DNA of 64,000 nucleotides from Pelargonium tetragonum (lineage: Eukaryota; Streptophyta; Magnoliopsida; Geraniales; Geraniaceae): positions 124,001 to 188,000 of the forward strand of contig JAYMTL010000011.1 of NCBI GenBank assembly GCA_036897445.1, in the 5' to 3' direction. The translations under genes and the position numbers were made by a program. Numbering within the stretch: the stretch's first letter is position 1; every line of letters starts with the position of its first letter. The notes under the pieces were generated by a model, which was given only the letters and a program-made list of their open reading frames with translations, had not been told where the DNA came from and made no database searches. This document shows, piece by piece, positions 42,001-54,749 of this stretch.

Positions 42001-45000
42001 ATTCCAAAATGAATTCATTAATAAACAGTGTAACCTAAGCCCCTTCTTAGTGTTTACTAGTAGCAAGAGGATCCCTTATCGGCAACTTTTACTTACTACT
42101 TATTTTATTATCGTACATTCAATCCTATTTAATGTAAAAAAATAGACTCCGTGTGATCCTAATTACCTTTTGTATCTAAGAAACATTGAGGTGTAGAAAA
42201 GCCTACCTAGTACAATTACGGTATCCCTGGATTTCGTTCGGCAAACCCATGAATGAGACCATCCTTTTTATCATAATACCTTGAGTACCTGTTTTCTTAA
42301 GAGCTATAAATAACTATACCTGCACTATGGCTTTCATGTAAATCTATTAAGGTTCCTTGTAGCTACTGTAGCTGTATTCTCTATTAGTAATAAGCAGTAT
42401 ACTTATGTACAGTTATATGTATTTAGATAGTTATTTTTAGTTATCTATATAGAAAAAAGTAGTCTTAGGTTAGTGGTAACCTTCCTCCGTTCTTTTTTTT
42501 TTACCAAGAGTTTTTTAGTCCTAACTTCGGGATTTCTACTTTATTGCGATTGCGGATATTTTTATAAATTACCTTAATTCTATGTAGGTAGGAGTGATAA
42601 AGGAGTCAAAGAATGAGCTGGTTGTTAAACGCAGACTCGTGGGCTTTCATACAAGGATAGATTGCGCTGGCCCAGTGCCTATATATATAATAATGTAAAG
42701 GGCTTCCTGTTTATAAATCTTAAAACCAACCCTTAAGTGTATAACTAATCCAAGTATTAATGCTAAAGGCGCGTGTATAGAAATTCCGTCAATCACAAAA
42801 GTTAGGATACTCTGTTACAAACTAGATAAGCATTGTTAGGTAGGAAATACTAAAGCTATAAAAAGCGAAAGCACCCGCCCTTTTCGAATAGCCCTGTTCC
42901 AGAAACGGCGAATTCCTTTATCCATAAAGTTTCTAATAAAAGGCTGGTCAATTCCGTTCAAATATATATAACACAACTAATAGTGCGAGAAGCCCTTGAG
43001 GTCAAGATTTTCAGGGAAATTTTGAAGGTAAGTAATGTCTTTCTTTTTAGAAAGCAGGTTTAGAGGCCACTTCGTTATAGTATTTAAGTAAAAAAACCGA
43101 GGCTCTTTGGGTATAATAAAATCGACTTTTAGGCTCTCTTAATTCAGGACTTTCAAGGTTTCTGCAGAATTAGCGCCCTATTTCTTTAGTTTAATAGGTC
43201 TTTATCGCTTTTTATTGTAAAGTCCCTTTACTTTAAACATTCTTTAGGTATCGAAGAGTGTCATTAAAAAATTTTTTATATAACTAACTTCTTTTGAAAA
43301 CGAATACCTTACTCTTACTTGTACCTCCGTACTAGCTTTGTAATACCCTTTTCTGGATCCCTATCTTTATCTGTATCACAGCTTTCTCTTACGAGCTGTA
43401 ACTGGAGCTACACTCTTGTGGGCTCTCTCTGTCTTATGGGTTCTACCTTTGCAAAAAAACTATAGCGAATAAATTTGAATGTAGAAATACCAAAATACTT
43501 ACTAGATTACTTGACGATAACTTGGAGCCTGGAGTACTTTCCTAATACTGCGGGGACCCCCTCCCTATTTTGAGGCGCTTCAATACCCTAAATAAAAATA
43601 TAAGAAAGGGATTAACTCACGCAAGAGCTAATCTAAGTGAATTTATATATTTATAGAATAAACACAAGAATCTACTATTTGCCAAGGCCTTTTTTGACAT
43701 GATGGAATTCCGTGAAGCCTTGCGTTTTGGTATTGGTTCATACTCTATATTATAGTGCCCCCTTAAGTTTAGTAATAAGACCTAAAACATAGAAAGAAAG
43801 CAGGAAGCTCCGGGTTTAGGTTTGTTAATTCGGGTAAAATTTCTGGAATAAAAAAATGAGTATAATAATTACGGGTATACAAAAGATTGTAGTTTTAACT
43901 TGATAAAGAACTCGTTATAATTTAGAGATGCAATCTATATAACATAACAGAATTGAATTTCACAATCTAGTACTCCCATTAAATAAAGAAAAGTCAAAGT
44001 TCTTTGCTTTTTTTGCCCTATAAGACCAAAAATTCTAAGTGCACAAACCTCGAATAAGTAAAAGAAATTTGAGAGAGGCTCGTGATCAAATAAGGAGCTT
44101 CTACTCTTTAAATTATGAATGTGTTTCACTACTAATAGGGCACCCGTTTAAAAAACAATTTATCATGATCCGGAAAGCTTAGCCGCGGATCTCTATGCTG
44201 ATTATAGGTCTCCAAAGCGTTGAATACAAAGATATAACAAAAGTTTTTCATTCATATAGTGTACTGCATGTAACAAAGGTGGTATAGTATATACCACGGA
44301 TAAATAAAAGGAAATTAATTTGTATTGTTTTTACCCGCTGAGTGACTAAATTAACAAACAAGCATTTAAACTATAGTAAATAATGAGTAATCCTAAGGGC
44401 GTAGGAAAGCTTCGGGTATTCATATGCATTTTATAAGTATTCTCTTTTTCAAAGTTCGGTGTTTGGCTAGATCACACTTAATTAGGGGAGATTTTCACTC
44501 GAAAATTACCTTTTTCATATTCTTTGAAAAGACCTTTAAACCACTCAAGAAAAGGGATGTCGTAAATTTGTGATTCAAGTAACTAGTGAATAAAGTGGGA
44601 TTCCTATCTTCATATCAAGATAACTAAACTAGGATAACAGGACTTGAACTCACTTCCGGTCTAAAGTGAGTTTAACGGATAGATAATAATAGGTAGATAG
44701 TAGATATAAAAGTGCCTCTTCTTTATACTTGCTTTCAAAACTAGGAAAGATTTTCTTCTTCTATAAAGCAAATACTCATTTATTTATAAGGAGCACCCTT
44801 TTGTTTTACTCGAATTTGGATCTTGACATGCAGGTGTTCCTGGTGCTTCTTAGCCCTACAAAGAATATGAAAATGGCTTTTTATTCACGAGTGGCCCTTC
44901 CTTTCCTAAGGGTTATATTTGAGCTTTAAAGCCCATGTATAATAAGTTAACAAATCGGGAATAATCCACGCAAATTACTAGACCGGGCTAAACCCAAGCG

Positions 45001-46020
45001 GATATACTAGAAGTAACAAGGTTCTAAATTTGTTCCAATCAGGTTAAACTAAAGCGGAGTCATTGGATATTGCTTATGTAGTTTTCTGAAGTCTTTATAT
45101 TTTTTGTATTAAGGCTCCCTTTTATAAGTATAAGAGAGGGAAGTTCCCCTTAAAAGAAGTTTATAGGCGCTATTAAGAATTAAGAGGAGCCCTCTGTTAG
45201 ACTAGAATTCTGATATATTATATTTAGGGTACCTCGGGTAGTTTAAAGTCCCTACCTGCTTTGGTTATTACACTAGTCTTTTTTGCCTTTTTATTTCTTG
45301 CTTAGACTCCAGAGTTCCCTAGTATTCCTGGTTACCCTATCTTTTATAAGTCCAACTAACCACCAAGCGTACCGAATTGAACAAATACTAAAGTACGCTA
45401 GATCCTAAGGGTTTTTTTATATAAGGAATTCCTTTTTAAGGATACTTGCACCAGAATATATTTAAGAAAGTTTTTATGATAAGGAGAGTTTCCAGATTAT
45501 CTCAGAAAGTAAGTTCAAGTTGCTATATAAATATAAATAGAAAAGGGCCCATTCTACTTGTCTAGTTGGGGGATCCCATGTTACCTAGAAAAAGGAATCC
45601 TCCTGAATTTCAAATGACTCTTAATTAGGGGGTCTCTCTTACAAAAACCTGAGTGTTAGTTGAGCATAAGCTGTACTTTTATATAAAGAAGCCTCCATTT
45701 ATATCGAGATATCAGGAAAAAGGGTTATGCCTTCCAAAATAACAGAGCTGGGGACTGTGACTACTTTAATTTATTAAAAAGCCCTTGTTTGTCAACGGAA
45801 TTTCGTTTATTAAGGTATAGATCTATGGCGAAAAAGACAAAAATTTTTTGATTACTTTAACCGGAGTCGAATTACTTTTTAAAAAGGGTCCTCGTTATTT
45901 AAACAAAAAACTTGCTTATGGAGCCTATGAGCTTGAAAGTAGAGAATTTCATTCATTGAGAAGTCCTAGTATTTTATATAGTTTAGGCAAGAGCTTGTCT
46001 CTCTTAGTGGATAACAGAAA
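39000..46020. other. Gene-free AT-rich segment, background texture
   Basis: No gene recognised. Open frames are 39997-40179, 43935-44129 (-) and 44729-44929, all 60 to 66 codons. The stretch 39,400-39,990 is rich in T and C on the plus strand. GG..CC motifs are dense between 44,550 and 45,700, where I could mark an exact or degenerate copy roughly every 30 to 75 bases, including GGATTCC at 44598, GGAATTCC near 45424 and GGAATCC at 45594. An 8 bp inverted repeat with a 3-base loop lies at 44279-44297. The 19 bp tandem duplication at 39056-39093 is listed separately. Confidence 0.65.
39056..39093. repeat. Perfect 19 bp tandem duplication
   Basis: The unit TAGGAAACCAAAGTTCTGC occurs twice head to tail with no mismatch, at 39056-39074 and 39075-39093. 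It is the longest exact direct repeat I noticed. Perfect identity in otherwise repeat-poor DNA implies a recent slippage or recombination duplication, or an assembly artefact. No open frame spans it. I saw no further copies elsewhere in the window, but only by eye. Confidence 0.95.
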
Positions 46021-46620
46021 CTGATTCTAGGATGATATTTCTTTCTTTTGGAAGCACTGATTCTCTTTGTTGCAGGCTTACAAGAAGAAGTTGAAGGATA
46101 TTCAGAGCTTGATTCCGAATAGAAGTTGATATTGATAAGCTAATGGAGCTAGTATTCTTGCTTGAGCTTCTTTGGAATTTGTAAGCTTTCTCTGTATATA
46201 TATGAAGGTGTAAATGTATTCCAGAGCTTATTAGGTTTTGTTCTTGGATAAGATAGACTGTCAGTTCGAGCCAAGGGAGTATGATTCGGGGAGAGGTTAG
46301 TATCAGTATTCTGTAGCTAATGTATTCTTAAGTCCTAATGGTAAAGTGGAGAAACTAATTCTATTCCTAACCTAAATAGAAATGGAGGATTAGCATGAAG
46401 AAAGAGAAGTCCAAAGCAAGCACTTAAGTCTTGTAAGCAAGCTAGGCTATCTCCAAAGAAAGAGGGAACTTTCCGATCTAAGCGTGTTGCTACCTGATTT
46501 ATTTTCCCTTTTTTTTGAGTAGTCACTACAGATTCCAGAAAGATTTTTACTACGAGCATTCTGTCCCACACACATTTTACAAAAGTTATCGTTGGTTGAT
46601 ATCTGTATTGAATTAACTGT
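46020..46620. other. Compositionally atypical island (TG not depleted)
   Basis: This stretch reads differently from its flanks. I count 27 TG in the 360 bases from 46021, close to expectation for its base content, against 9 in the first 360 bases of the window. Exact GGAWTCC motifs are absent and degenerate ones sparse. Words such as GAAGAAG, GCTTGAGCTTC and CAAAGCAAGC are more like land-plant mitochondrial spacer DNA, although that resemblance is impressionistic. An open frame of 78 codons (46335-46571, -) lies in the right part but shows no family. It may be a transferred or more recently acquired segment. Edges are approximate. Confidence 0.45.
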
Positions 46621-48420
46621 TAGATATTTAGATCCGGGGAATTTTTTTTTATTAAAAACCTTTCGAGAGAGCAGGAATTATATACTTGTATTCTAATAGC
46701 TTATAAATAAGAAGGATAAACTTACCTGATTAAAAAGAGTAGCTTTCTAAAATGCCAGGCTGTTTCCTTACTCTTGGAGTTAAGAGTTTTTAATTTAATA
46801 GGATAACCATAGTAGGAATCAAATGCTTTTTCTTATTCTTTTTTAACTATATTTTGACTATGTAAAGCACTAAAAAAGTACAGGGATCCAGTATATTAGG
46901 GTTAGAGTTTGGGTTTTCCTTGAGAACTGCGAGAGTTTCTATCGGTTTTAACGGATGCTTACTTTATCATAGGGTAAGTGATGTAATTTTAGTAAACTTG
47001 ATTCAGTCAGTACGATCTTTTAACTATAGGACCCCTTTTGTACTATAACTATATACGTATTTATTCTAAAGGGGCCTTTTCCGGGAATTTATACGCTACT
47101 TTGTGAAAGCCCTAATTTAGTAAAAAGGTATCCTGATTATATACTATACTTAAAAGACTTAAAATAGGAACTAACGAAGCGCTAATAAAAATTAAGGACC
47201 TAACATATCTTTTATTTTACTTAAAATTATCTCTAAAATGGGTGAGTTTCCTTTCTCTGGGGATACTCTTTTAGAATTACTAGAATACAGAATATTTCTA
47301 AGTTATTGGCACGGAAGGGCTTGTTTTTTAGGTAAGAATGGGCAGGAGATACGTGTATAAAGAAAAGGTTTATAATAGCGCTTACGTTTATGTTATTCTT
47401 GACTATAATAACTAAACCCTTTTTGGGAGTTCCATGTAAGGAATCCATATGAAAAAAGGCCGGTTGACTATCACTGATATTTACTTTTTACAAGCTTAAA
47501 CTTTGCCTAATTTAAGTTTAGTTTTTTACTTTCTAAAGCCAGTACATCCTCATGCATTATGAACAAGAGAAAGTAGAATCCTATTCGTAGGGGTTATAAC
47601 TTGAAATTTTATTCATTATTCTCTTATTTCTTAGTTGAGTCTTAATCTCTATATACTAGCTTATAAATAAATATTCCTTACTAGAATATTTAATACCCGT
47701 ATATCGTTTATATAAGGGTGAATACCCTGTTCATCTAAAAAAGTTTAACAAGTACAAAGCAAATAGCTTTTTCTAAATTGAAGGGCCCTGGTGAGTAAAA
47801 GAGTATATCCTTCTTTTTACTTTGATTTTGGCATCGCTCTTTCGCTTCTAAATAGACTTGGGAAAACAGTAACTTAGACTCGTTAATTTACTATAGATAT
47901 TTCAAGTTAACAAATGAAATAAAGGGTGTGTGAGGTATGAACCGGGGGTTTTCTGCCGTTGGTTTATAAGGCGGTCTTTCTGTTCTATTATATTATCTAT
48001 TAGAATACTTTTAAGCGTTACCTTTCTTCCCTTTGCTCTAGTAGGAATGACCTAAGACTATAAGGCACTGCCCTCTCTATACTAATACATAAGAGGGATA
48101 TCCCTTAAACTATACAATTGAAATACACTATAGGAAAGACTATAACTAGAATAACTCTATTCTATACAGTAATATAACTAACAGGAAGAAGGCTCCTCAT
48201 TTCTTGAATTAGATGTGTTGACTAGAACTCCCGCGAAAGCCTTTCTCCAAGATTCTAGAATAATAGAAAGAGATTTCATGATAAAGAGTACTGAGTCTGA
48301 ATACCAAGGACCCCTATCTACTCTATAATTTATAAAATAAGAATCCGAATTTGATATTTGAAATATTCTTGCTTGTACCTGGAGTTTTTCTCTAGACAAT
48401 AAAGCGGACTTCTTTAAGTA
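46620..48420. other. Gene-free segment between two atypical islands
   Basis: Background texture returns at about 46,620, with GG..CC motifs, including GGAATCC at 47440, and T-tracts. Open frames are 47233-47448 (-, 71 codons) and 48178-48399 (-, 73 codons), with no recognised family. A 12 bp palindrome AGGGATATCCCT lies near 48,090. Nothing else was recognised. Confidence 0.6.
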
Positions 48421-49660
48421 AGAAAAAGACTACCTCAACCGCAGGAAAGCTGCAAAAGAGGAAAGAAACTATAAAAACAAAAACCAATAAAGAGAGCCAA
48501 AGGATCTTCATCAAAAAGCTCTTTTCTCAAAGTGAGCCTTAATTGAATGAGGAGAAATCGAAAGAGGCAATCTTTCTCTTGAAAAAGAGTATTCTAAGAG
48601 TTTCTGATACATTATTATACGCCCAAATGTCTTCAATATCACTATCTGGAATTGGAAACAGAGGAACACCAAAACTATATTCTTTAATTACTTACTCTTT
48701 TGACTTGCTCCAAATAATAAATAGAGGCGACTCTCCAATTCTAAGAATTTCTTACTTTAGTGTCAGCGGAATCTAAAAGAAACTAGTAAGCTTGTTTATG
48801 GACTAGAAAGAGAAAGCTATCCTTTATGGGGATTTCCTGTTTAAGGCTTTCCTTTGTATTCTGATTTACTTGCTGACTTGTTTGCTACTCTAAACTCATA
48901 AACAGTGAAAACAGATAGCGCAGGACTATAAATCAAGTCCCACCCTAAAAGAAAGCCTTGAAAATCCTTTTTACTTTAAAACGGAGCCTCCTTGACTTGC
49001 CCCACACTTATAGAGTCAAACTTGGTTATTGCTACTTGAAACAAAAGAACAAGCAACTCCGACCTTGTCGCCTTAATACCTACAGAATATAGGGAATTTA
49101 TATAATTAGAAAACTCAGGGGTTCAAGTCCCATGTCTACTCTCTAACTAAACTTGGAAATATTAGAAAAAGTCTGTAATAAGACACAAGTTCTAATCTCA
49201 TAAAAGTACCTTGACTTACTCCTAAAAAACTCGTACAAATGAAACTAACAACACAAGGAAATCCCTCCATTTATAGGAAAAAAATCCTAGCTACCAAACT
49301 CCTCTAAGAACTGACAAAGGTAAGGCTAATAAGACAGGAAGTCCCATAAGATACCAAGTAGATTAAAATGAAATCTCAAAGCTAGGAAGACCCGTAAGAG
49401 TATGCCCAAGGTACATAAGAAGCTCTAAAGCAGGTTCTATTTATTGGGATAGGTATATCCGCCAAAAGGGGCAGTACAAAAGCAAGAAGCAGCAGGTTAA
49501 GAAGTTTATGGGTTTCCTTTGGTGTCACACGGTCTAAGAGACTCGCTATAACTAACTAAGCAGTACAATACCGATAGAATAAATTGACTACACTAAATAT
49601 CCACTTCTCTAAATAGATATAAGTTCTAATACATAGAACACAAAAGCCTGAATGGAAAAT
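48420..49660. other. A-rich atypical island (CA not depleted)
   Basis: The plus strand is A-rich and CA is near expectation (15 in the 240 bases from 48421, about 16 expected), unlike the background, where CA and TG are low. Exact GGAWTCC copies are absent. An ATG-less open frame of 77 codons (48543-48776, +) has a mixed amino-acid make-up, yet I recognise no domain. At about 49,109-49,133 a TTCAAGT heptamer flanked by GGGG and CCC resembles a tRNA T-arm, but no matching acceptor or anticodon arm exists upstream. The island may be the reverse-strand counterpart in texture of 46,020-46,620; I saw no shared sequence by eye. Confidence 0.45.
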
Positions 49661-50183
49661 GTTAGTCAAATGGAATTGTTTGACTTCTTAATTTTTAAGA
49701 ATGAGACAAAGCTGGAAAAGGGTTACCCGTTGCTATGCTAGGTATTTTTAGGGTGTAATTAAAGGGTTTCCAATAGAAAGTAAAGTAGGGCTTTTAGTTG
49801 TTTTTGAATATGAAATGTACTTGTAAGTCTCAATTTACTATCTAATATCCTTGGAATTTACAGTAATAAGTCGTTAAAATCTGAATTTTTATTAAGTCAT
49901 ACCCGGTATAAAATGGCGATATTTATTTCTTGAATTTGTTATAGTTCTATATAAAAGTGACACCCCTTCTTTCTGGATTGTGGCCCTTTGAAATAAATTA
50001 CTTACTATAGGGCCTTCTACTCAAATCAAAGCGCCGCTAAGGGATAAACGTAAAAGGGTATACGTACCAGCTCTTAACACGCATTTCTATTTTTTCAAAT
50101 CTCACGCAAGTCCTTCTTTGTATTTGTATCAGGTGGTTAGGGTTCCCTTTAAAAAGGTATAAACTCTTTTGCCCTCTATTCTA

Positions 50184-50198
50184 TACTGTACTGTACTG
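50184..50198. repeat. TACTG x3 microsatellite
   Basis: Three exact head-to-tail TACTG units lie about 130 bases left of the 26 bp palindrome. This is a simple slippage product with no evident role. Confidence 0.85.
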
Positions 50199-50331
50199 TT
50201 GTTATTGAAGCTTAAAATAAGGAGTCTTTCAAAGCGTATGTGTTATACCTCTTTAACCAGTCTACAAGCTTCTGTTTGTAAAATCGAATTTAGGAATATG
50301 GGTACTTTTATATCTTTCTTTTTAATGTCAC

Positions 50332-50357
50332 TATACACTTACTCGAGTAAGTGTATA
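50332..50357. repeat. Perfect 26 bp palindrome
   Basis: The left arm TATACACTTACTC is followed directly by its exact reverse complement, giving 13 paired positions with no spacer and CTCGAG at the centre (50342-50347). With this base composition a perfect palindrome of this length is expected about 0.003 times in 64 kb. It is therefore unlikely to be chance. It could be a dimeric protein-binding site, a cruciform, a recombination end or the scar of an inverted duplication. The flanks at 50331 and 50358 do not pair, so the boundaries are exact. Confidence 0.9.
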
Positions 50358-53300
50358 AACTTATATTCTTATGCTTGCTTTTTAGAAAGACCTAAAGGGA
50401 GCTCCCTTAGAATCTAAAGTGCGATACTTTACTATTAGGAATAAAGAATCCTTATCAACAACTAAAGCTAAAAATAAGAGCAAGAAATAGATCAGGAATA
50501 ACCCTATTATAAATATAAAGCTTGCAGGAGAAATAGGGGCCTCGTCAATAAAGATTTTTGTATTATTGAGCAGTTTTGTCGAATATACTTTTTACATCTG
50601 GCATATACGCCCAGGGCAATTCTAATTTGTAAACATATAACTTACGATATTCCTAAAAGTATGTCTATCTGGCTCCTACTAAAATTAGTGCGCTAGGGGA
50701 GTTCCTTAGTTTAATTGCAAAGAAGTGTTTGCGTTACACTCCCGCTTTCTTATGATAAAAGAATCGCTTTGGGCTAGTGCTTTTAAAGCCGCCTTTGTTT
50801 CTACTTTTTATAACTAATGCTAATATAATTAATCCTGAATTGCACTAATAGAAAGCTTTCTTTCGTAGAGCTTTTTTATTCTATCACTCAAAGTACCTCT
50901 AAAACAAGCTGTTACACTACGGGGTCTCTCTCCTCTCAAGTCTTAAAAAACAAAAAAAAATTTAGAATCAAAAAAGGTTTAAACCTCTCTGTGGAACGAG
51001 AAATTTGCATTACTAAATTAAAGTCTGGGACTCTAACTGACATCCGGATAAGGTATACAGTCTTTAAGCCAACTCTTTTACAAATACGTAATTGAGAATC
51101 CGCATCTAGCTTGGTAAGGTCTTCAACTGCCTTAAACAGAAGGGTCTAGTACGCCGGAACCGTTCGCAGGATAGCCACCTTTTTGGTTTTTTAATAGAGA
51201 GTTTTTTATTATACTTTAGAGTTCGAATTGCTTTAGTTTTACCTTTGAAAAGTCGTAACGGTTACTTTATACTTAATTGGAATAAAAGGAATCCTAAAAC
51301 TTAGAGGGTCAAGCCGGAGTAGAGCTTTCAATTTAGATAGTCTAGATTATGTGGTCAGCGCTCAATTTATACAAGGTTTTGTTGGTAAGAGACTGCCCTA
51401 CTCTTTTTGGGGAGCAAGTCAGAGAAACTTCTATATTTTAAAGTAGAAAAAGGAATTTAAGTAGCTAGAGTTATTGGAGTTTCTAATCTTGGATATTGTA
51501 AAGGAAGGTTATCATGGCCATCAAAGCTGTGAAATTTCTTGAATTAGATAGAGTTGGTTGAGGGACTCAATTTACAAAAACATCCTTTTGAGACTATCAT
51601 AAAGCCTGTTTCAGTTTAGAAGGTAGGCTTTTAGTTCTTTACAAAGCACAAAGTTTTTCGAGATAAAGATTCTAGAATTCCAAAATTAGGATACTCAAAA
51701 AAGGGCAGAACTCTTATTTCAAATTAAACTTTATATTACAAGGAATCCCCAATCTGAAATCTGAGGGGCTTGGAGAATCGGTTTTTAAAGGAGAACCCTA
51801 GTTGGAAGTCAATTTCGATAGCTACAGGTATTCTTAATTAAGTCACACAAAACTTAGTTTTAATTTGAATCGTATTTCAGGTTTATAAGCTTAGGAGGTC
51901 CAACTCAGTCCCGGGCCTGGAAAAAGCTAGAGGTTATATGCCTTACAAGGACTGGTACTGTAGAAGGATTAAAGGAATGCGACAGCTAAACTTTAGGATT
52001 AGAGCACCATGGAGTTACCCTTTTCCTTTTTTTATTTTAAGACCTAATCCATAGTGAATGAGAGTTTAAAGCACGTACTTAGTAAGGAATTTTGGGACAA
52101 CCCCAGGTTTTTATAATTATAGAGAAGTTTCCCCTATACACTCAAGAGTAATAAAATAGTTAATAGTTAGCGGTTCTTTATTCTATATATCATAACTTTA
52201 GAATATATGTATTTTTACTGTGTAGCTAAGTGGGCTTATACTTTTGTTAGGGTATTTTATATCAAATTCTAATTTTACTGCATTTTGCTGTCTGATAAAC
52301 TAATGTCAAAGTTCCAATTTATTTTGCTTACTTCGTTAAGGGCACTTTTAAGGGAGAAGTTGAAGAAAGATTTAGATTTCAAACAAGAATATTTTAAATA
52401 AGTGTTTGAGTATTACCTTTAAGAGAAATTTTAGTGCCAAAAGGAGCCAGACTCTTGATAGTCAATTTTTCGAAACCCTTGAACCAAAAGGGTCGGGTCT
52501 CTCTTTATAAAGAGACACTGCATTTAAAGGCTGCGCCCTACCTATCTTATCCAGCAACTTCTAGTTATCGTCTTGTGCAAGAGACGCCTAAAATCTCTCT
52601 ATGAAATGCGCAAATTAGGTAAGCCCTACATGGACTAAAAAAAATGCAAGCAAACTGGGATCCCTATATACTAAAGGAAATTGCGAGCTCTTTCTAGGTA
52701 TACCCATGATAGGAGGGCCGCCCTCTTTAAAGGTAGATTTTAGACTTTTATTCTGAGTGTCAAAAGTTTCAAAAACGCAATATAATTCGTATTTTCTTTG
52801 TCTGGGTGAGTAGAATTCCAATTCTTAACTTAAGAAAAGACTTTGTACTCTTAAATTCTGCCTAGAGTTACCTTGTCTCCACGGCTTAAGTTATAAAGAC
52901 TCCTGTAAAATGCCTAAGAAAGCTTCTATTTTGTATAAAAAAAATTAGCGTGTAAGAATCCCTAAAGCCCGTAGTGCCCATGAATAGGTATCCAGCACCC
53001 TGGTCTAGACTAGATTGGGTCAATTATATGCATATGAACTTGAGAGAGTTAAACCTGTGATACAAGGTTGTGCACTAACACATAGGCGCTCCTACTAATT
53101 CCGGATTCCTGAACTAAAAAGAAAAAGGTCCCTGGATTATAGCAGCCCTATAGACTTCTGCCAATAAACTTTATTTGTAACGGCATTCCTTATTAAAGTC
53201 TATAAACCGGCGCAATATAAAATATAAGAAGGGGTTTCCAAAGGAAACTTGTACTAATTATGACTCAAACTTAGACTGATTTTTTTCTTGACTAAAGAAA

Positions 53301-53524
53301 GCGCACTACATACTCTTTTTGAACAAACCCCTTTTAACTTAAAGCGACTAAAGAGAATTCCGTGAGAAATTAAGATGAGGAGAAACTCTTTTACGTCAGC
53401 AGCAATAGAAAATTTCTTATTGGTAGGAATTTCAACTTTTCTTCCTTTTTTAGGGTTAGGCTTATGGACTACTTGAATGGCCAGATACTAACACTTTTAG
53501 TTATCTTCTTCCTATATTCTTAAT

Positions 53525-53538
53525 ATTATTATTATTAT
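53525..53538. repeat. ATT microsatellite
   Basis: Four full ATT units plus a partial one form a short A/T microsatellite in spacer DNA. No function is suggested. Confidence 0.85.
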
Positions 53539-54749
53539 AAGGTTTTAGGGGAAACCTTTTCCTCAGTTCCATAAAACTTGCAATTACTGGAGGTTAGCTA
53601 CGAACTGGGCACTGAACGTAGATCATAGAGGGAATTTAAAACAAGTAAAACCAGATGGGGTTCCTCTTTTCTAGAAATTCGAAATTCAAGGCACTAAAAT
53701 TTTACAAATTCTTTTGCTTTGAGCGTAAAACCTTATAGTATATAGCTGGTGCTATTTAATTTCTTAAGAATGGGATATCGCTTTTTGCAAGAGTCTTTTT
53801 TTAAGCAGGCGAAAGACAGAGATAAATACTAGGGCAGTCCTATTTTAAGCCGGAGTTAGGGTTTGCCCGAGATCTATGGACTAAGCTCCCAGAAAAGTTG
53901 TGTTAACAGATTTTTATAGTAAAAGCTCTCTGAAATTTAAAATAAGTGCCATAAAAGTCTTCCGTGTAATAGGAGGGGCTCTACATAACAGGCATATGAT
54001 AATTTAAGAGCCCAAGCTAATTTTGCGACTAAAGAGGGGTTTGCCTCTCACTTTATCTGCTTTCTTTCATTTTAAGCAGAGCTGAGTAATTATGCATTCT
54101 GTACAAAAAGTGCGCTTCACACCCGCTAATACTAATCTAATATAGGTCTAAAAATAATAAAAAGAATTCTTATGATTACTGGGGATTTGCAAATTCTAAA
54201 TAGGCCCAAGTTTGTAAACAAATAAAAGAGGAGTACTGTTTCTTTCTCGAGGGGCTTTTTTATATAGGCGAACTCCTATCTACAAGGCCTTCCCTTTGAC
54301 TTTAAAGTACCCCAACCCTAAGAAATTCTTTGTGACCAGATTACAAAAATTCATAAGAAAAAAGAATTATCTCAAATGAATTTTATGGCCTTTTCTGCAC
54401 GTTTTAACGGCAGTTTAGTACCCTCTTAGGGGTTGGTTTTTGTACCTTTTCTAAATTTACGGGAGCTTTTACTATAAAAATCCACAGTAAATTGTCAAAG
54501 GCAAAGAAAGGTCTCGCTTTTTAGAGAATTATAGCAATAATAGCACAACTTCAGGCTTTACATATAGGTAGAGCTATATCCCTTTTTTACTATAATACAC
54601 TCACATTCTGCAAGGTTTGCTGGCTGATATCAATAACTCTGATTGCTAAGTTTCCTCCGTACCAAACCAAACGACTTGATTGAACCTAATTAAAATAAGA
54701 TCTCTAGTTCTTAGAATTACGCTTTATCTTAATAAATAGGAATTTAGTT

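Noticed and set aside
48543-48776. 77-codon open frame in the atypical island
   Set aside because: The amino-acid mix is less biased than in most frames here, but no domain is recognisable and the start is non-ATG. It could be a fragment of transferred DNA, not a gene.
49105-49135. tRNA T-arm-like GGGGTTCAAGTCCC
   Set aside because: Only three of the five T-stem pairs form strongly. The following bases would need an AGTAGAC acceptor strand upstream, and none is present at the right distance.
50169-50417. 82-codon open frame
   Set aside because: It runs through the 26 bp palindrome and a TACTG repeat, has no recognised domain, and starts at a non-ATG position.
54428-54440. GGGGTTGGT resembling the kinetoplast minicircle origin sequence
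   Set aside because: It is a single partial match with no repeated conserved region around it, so it is treated as chance.
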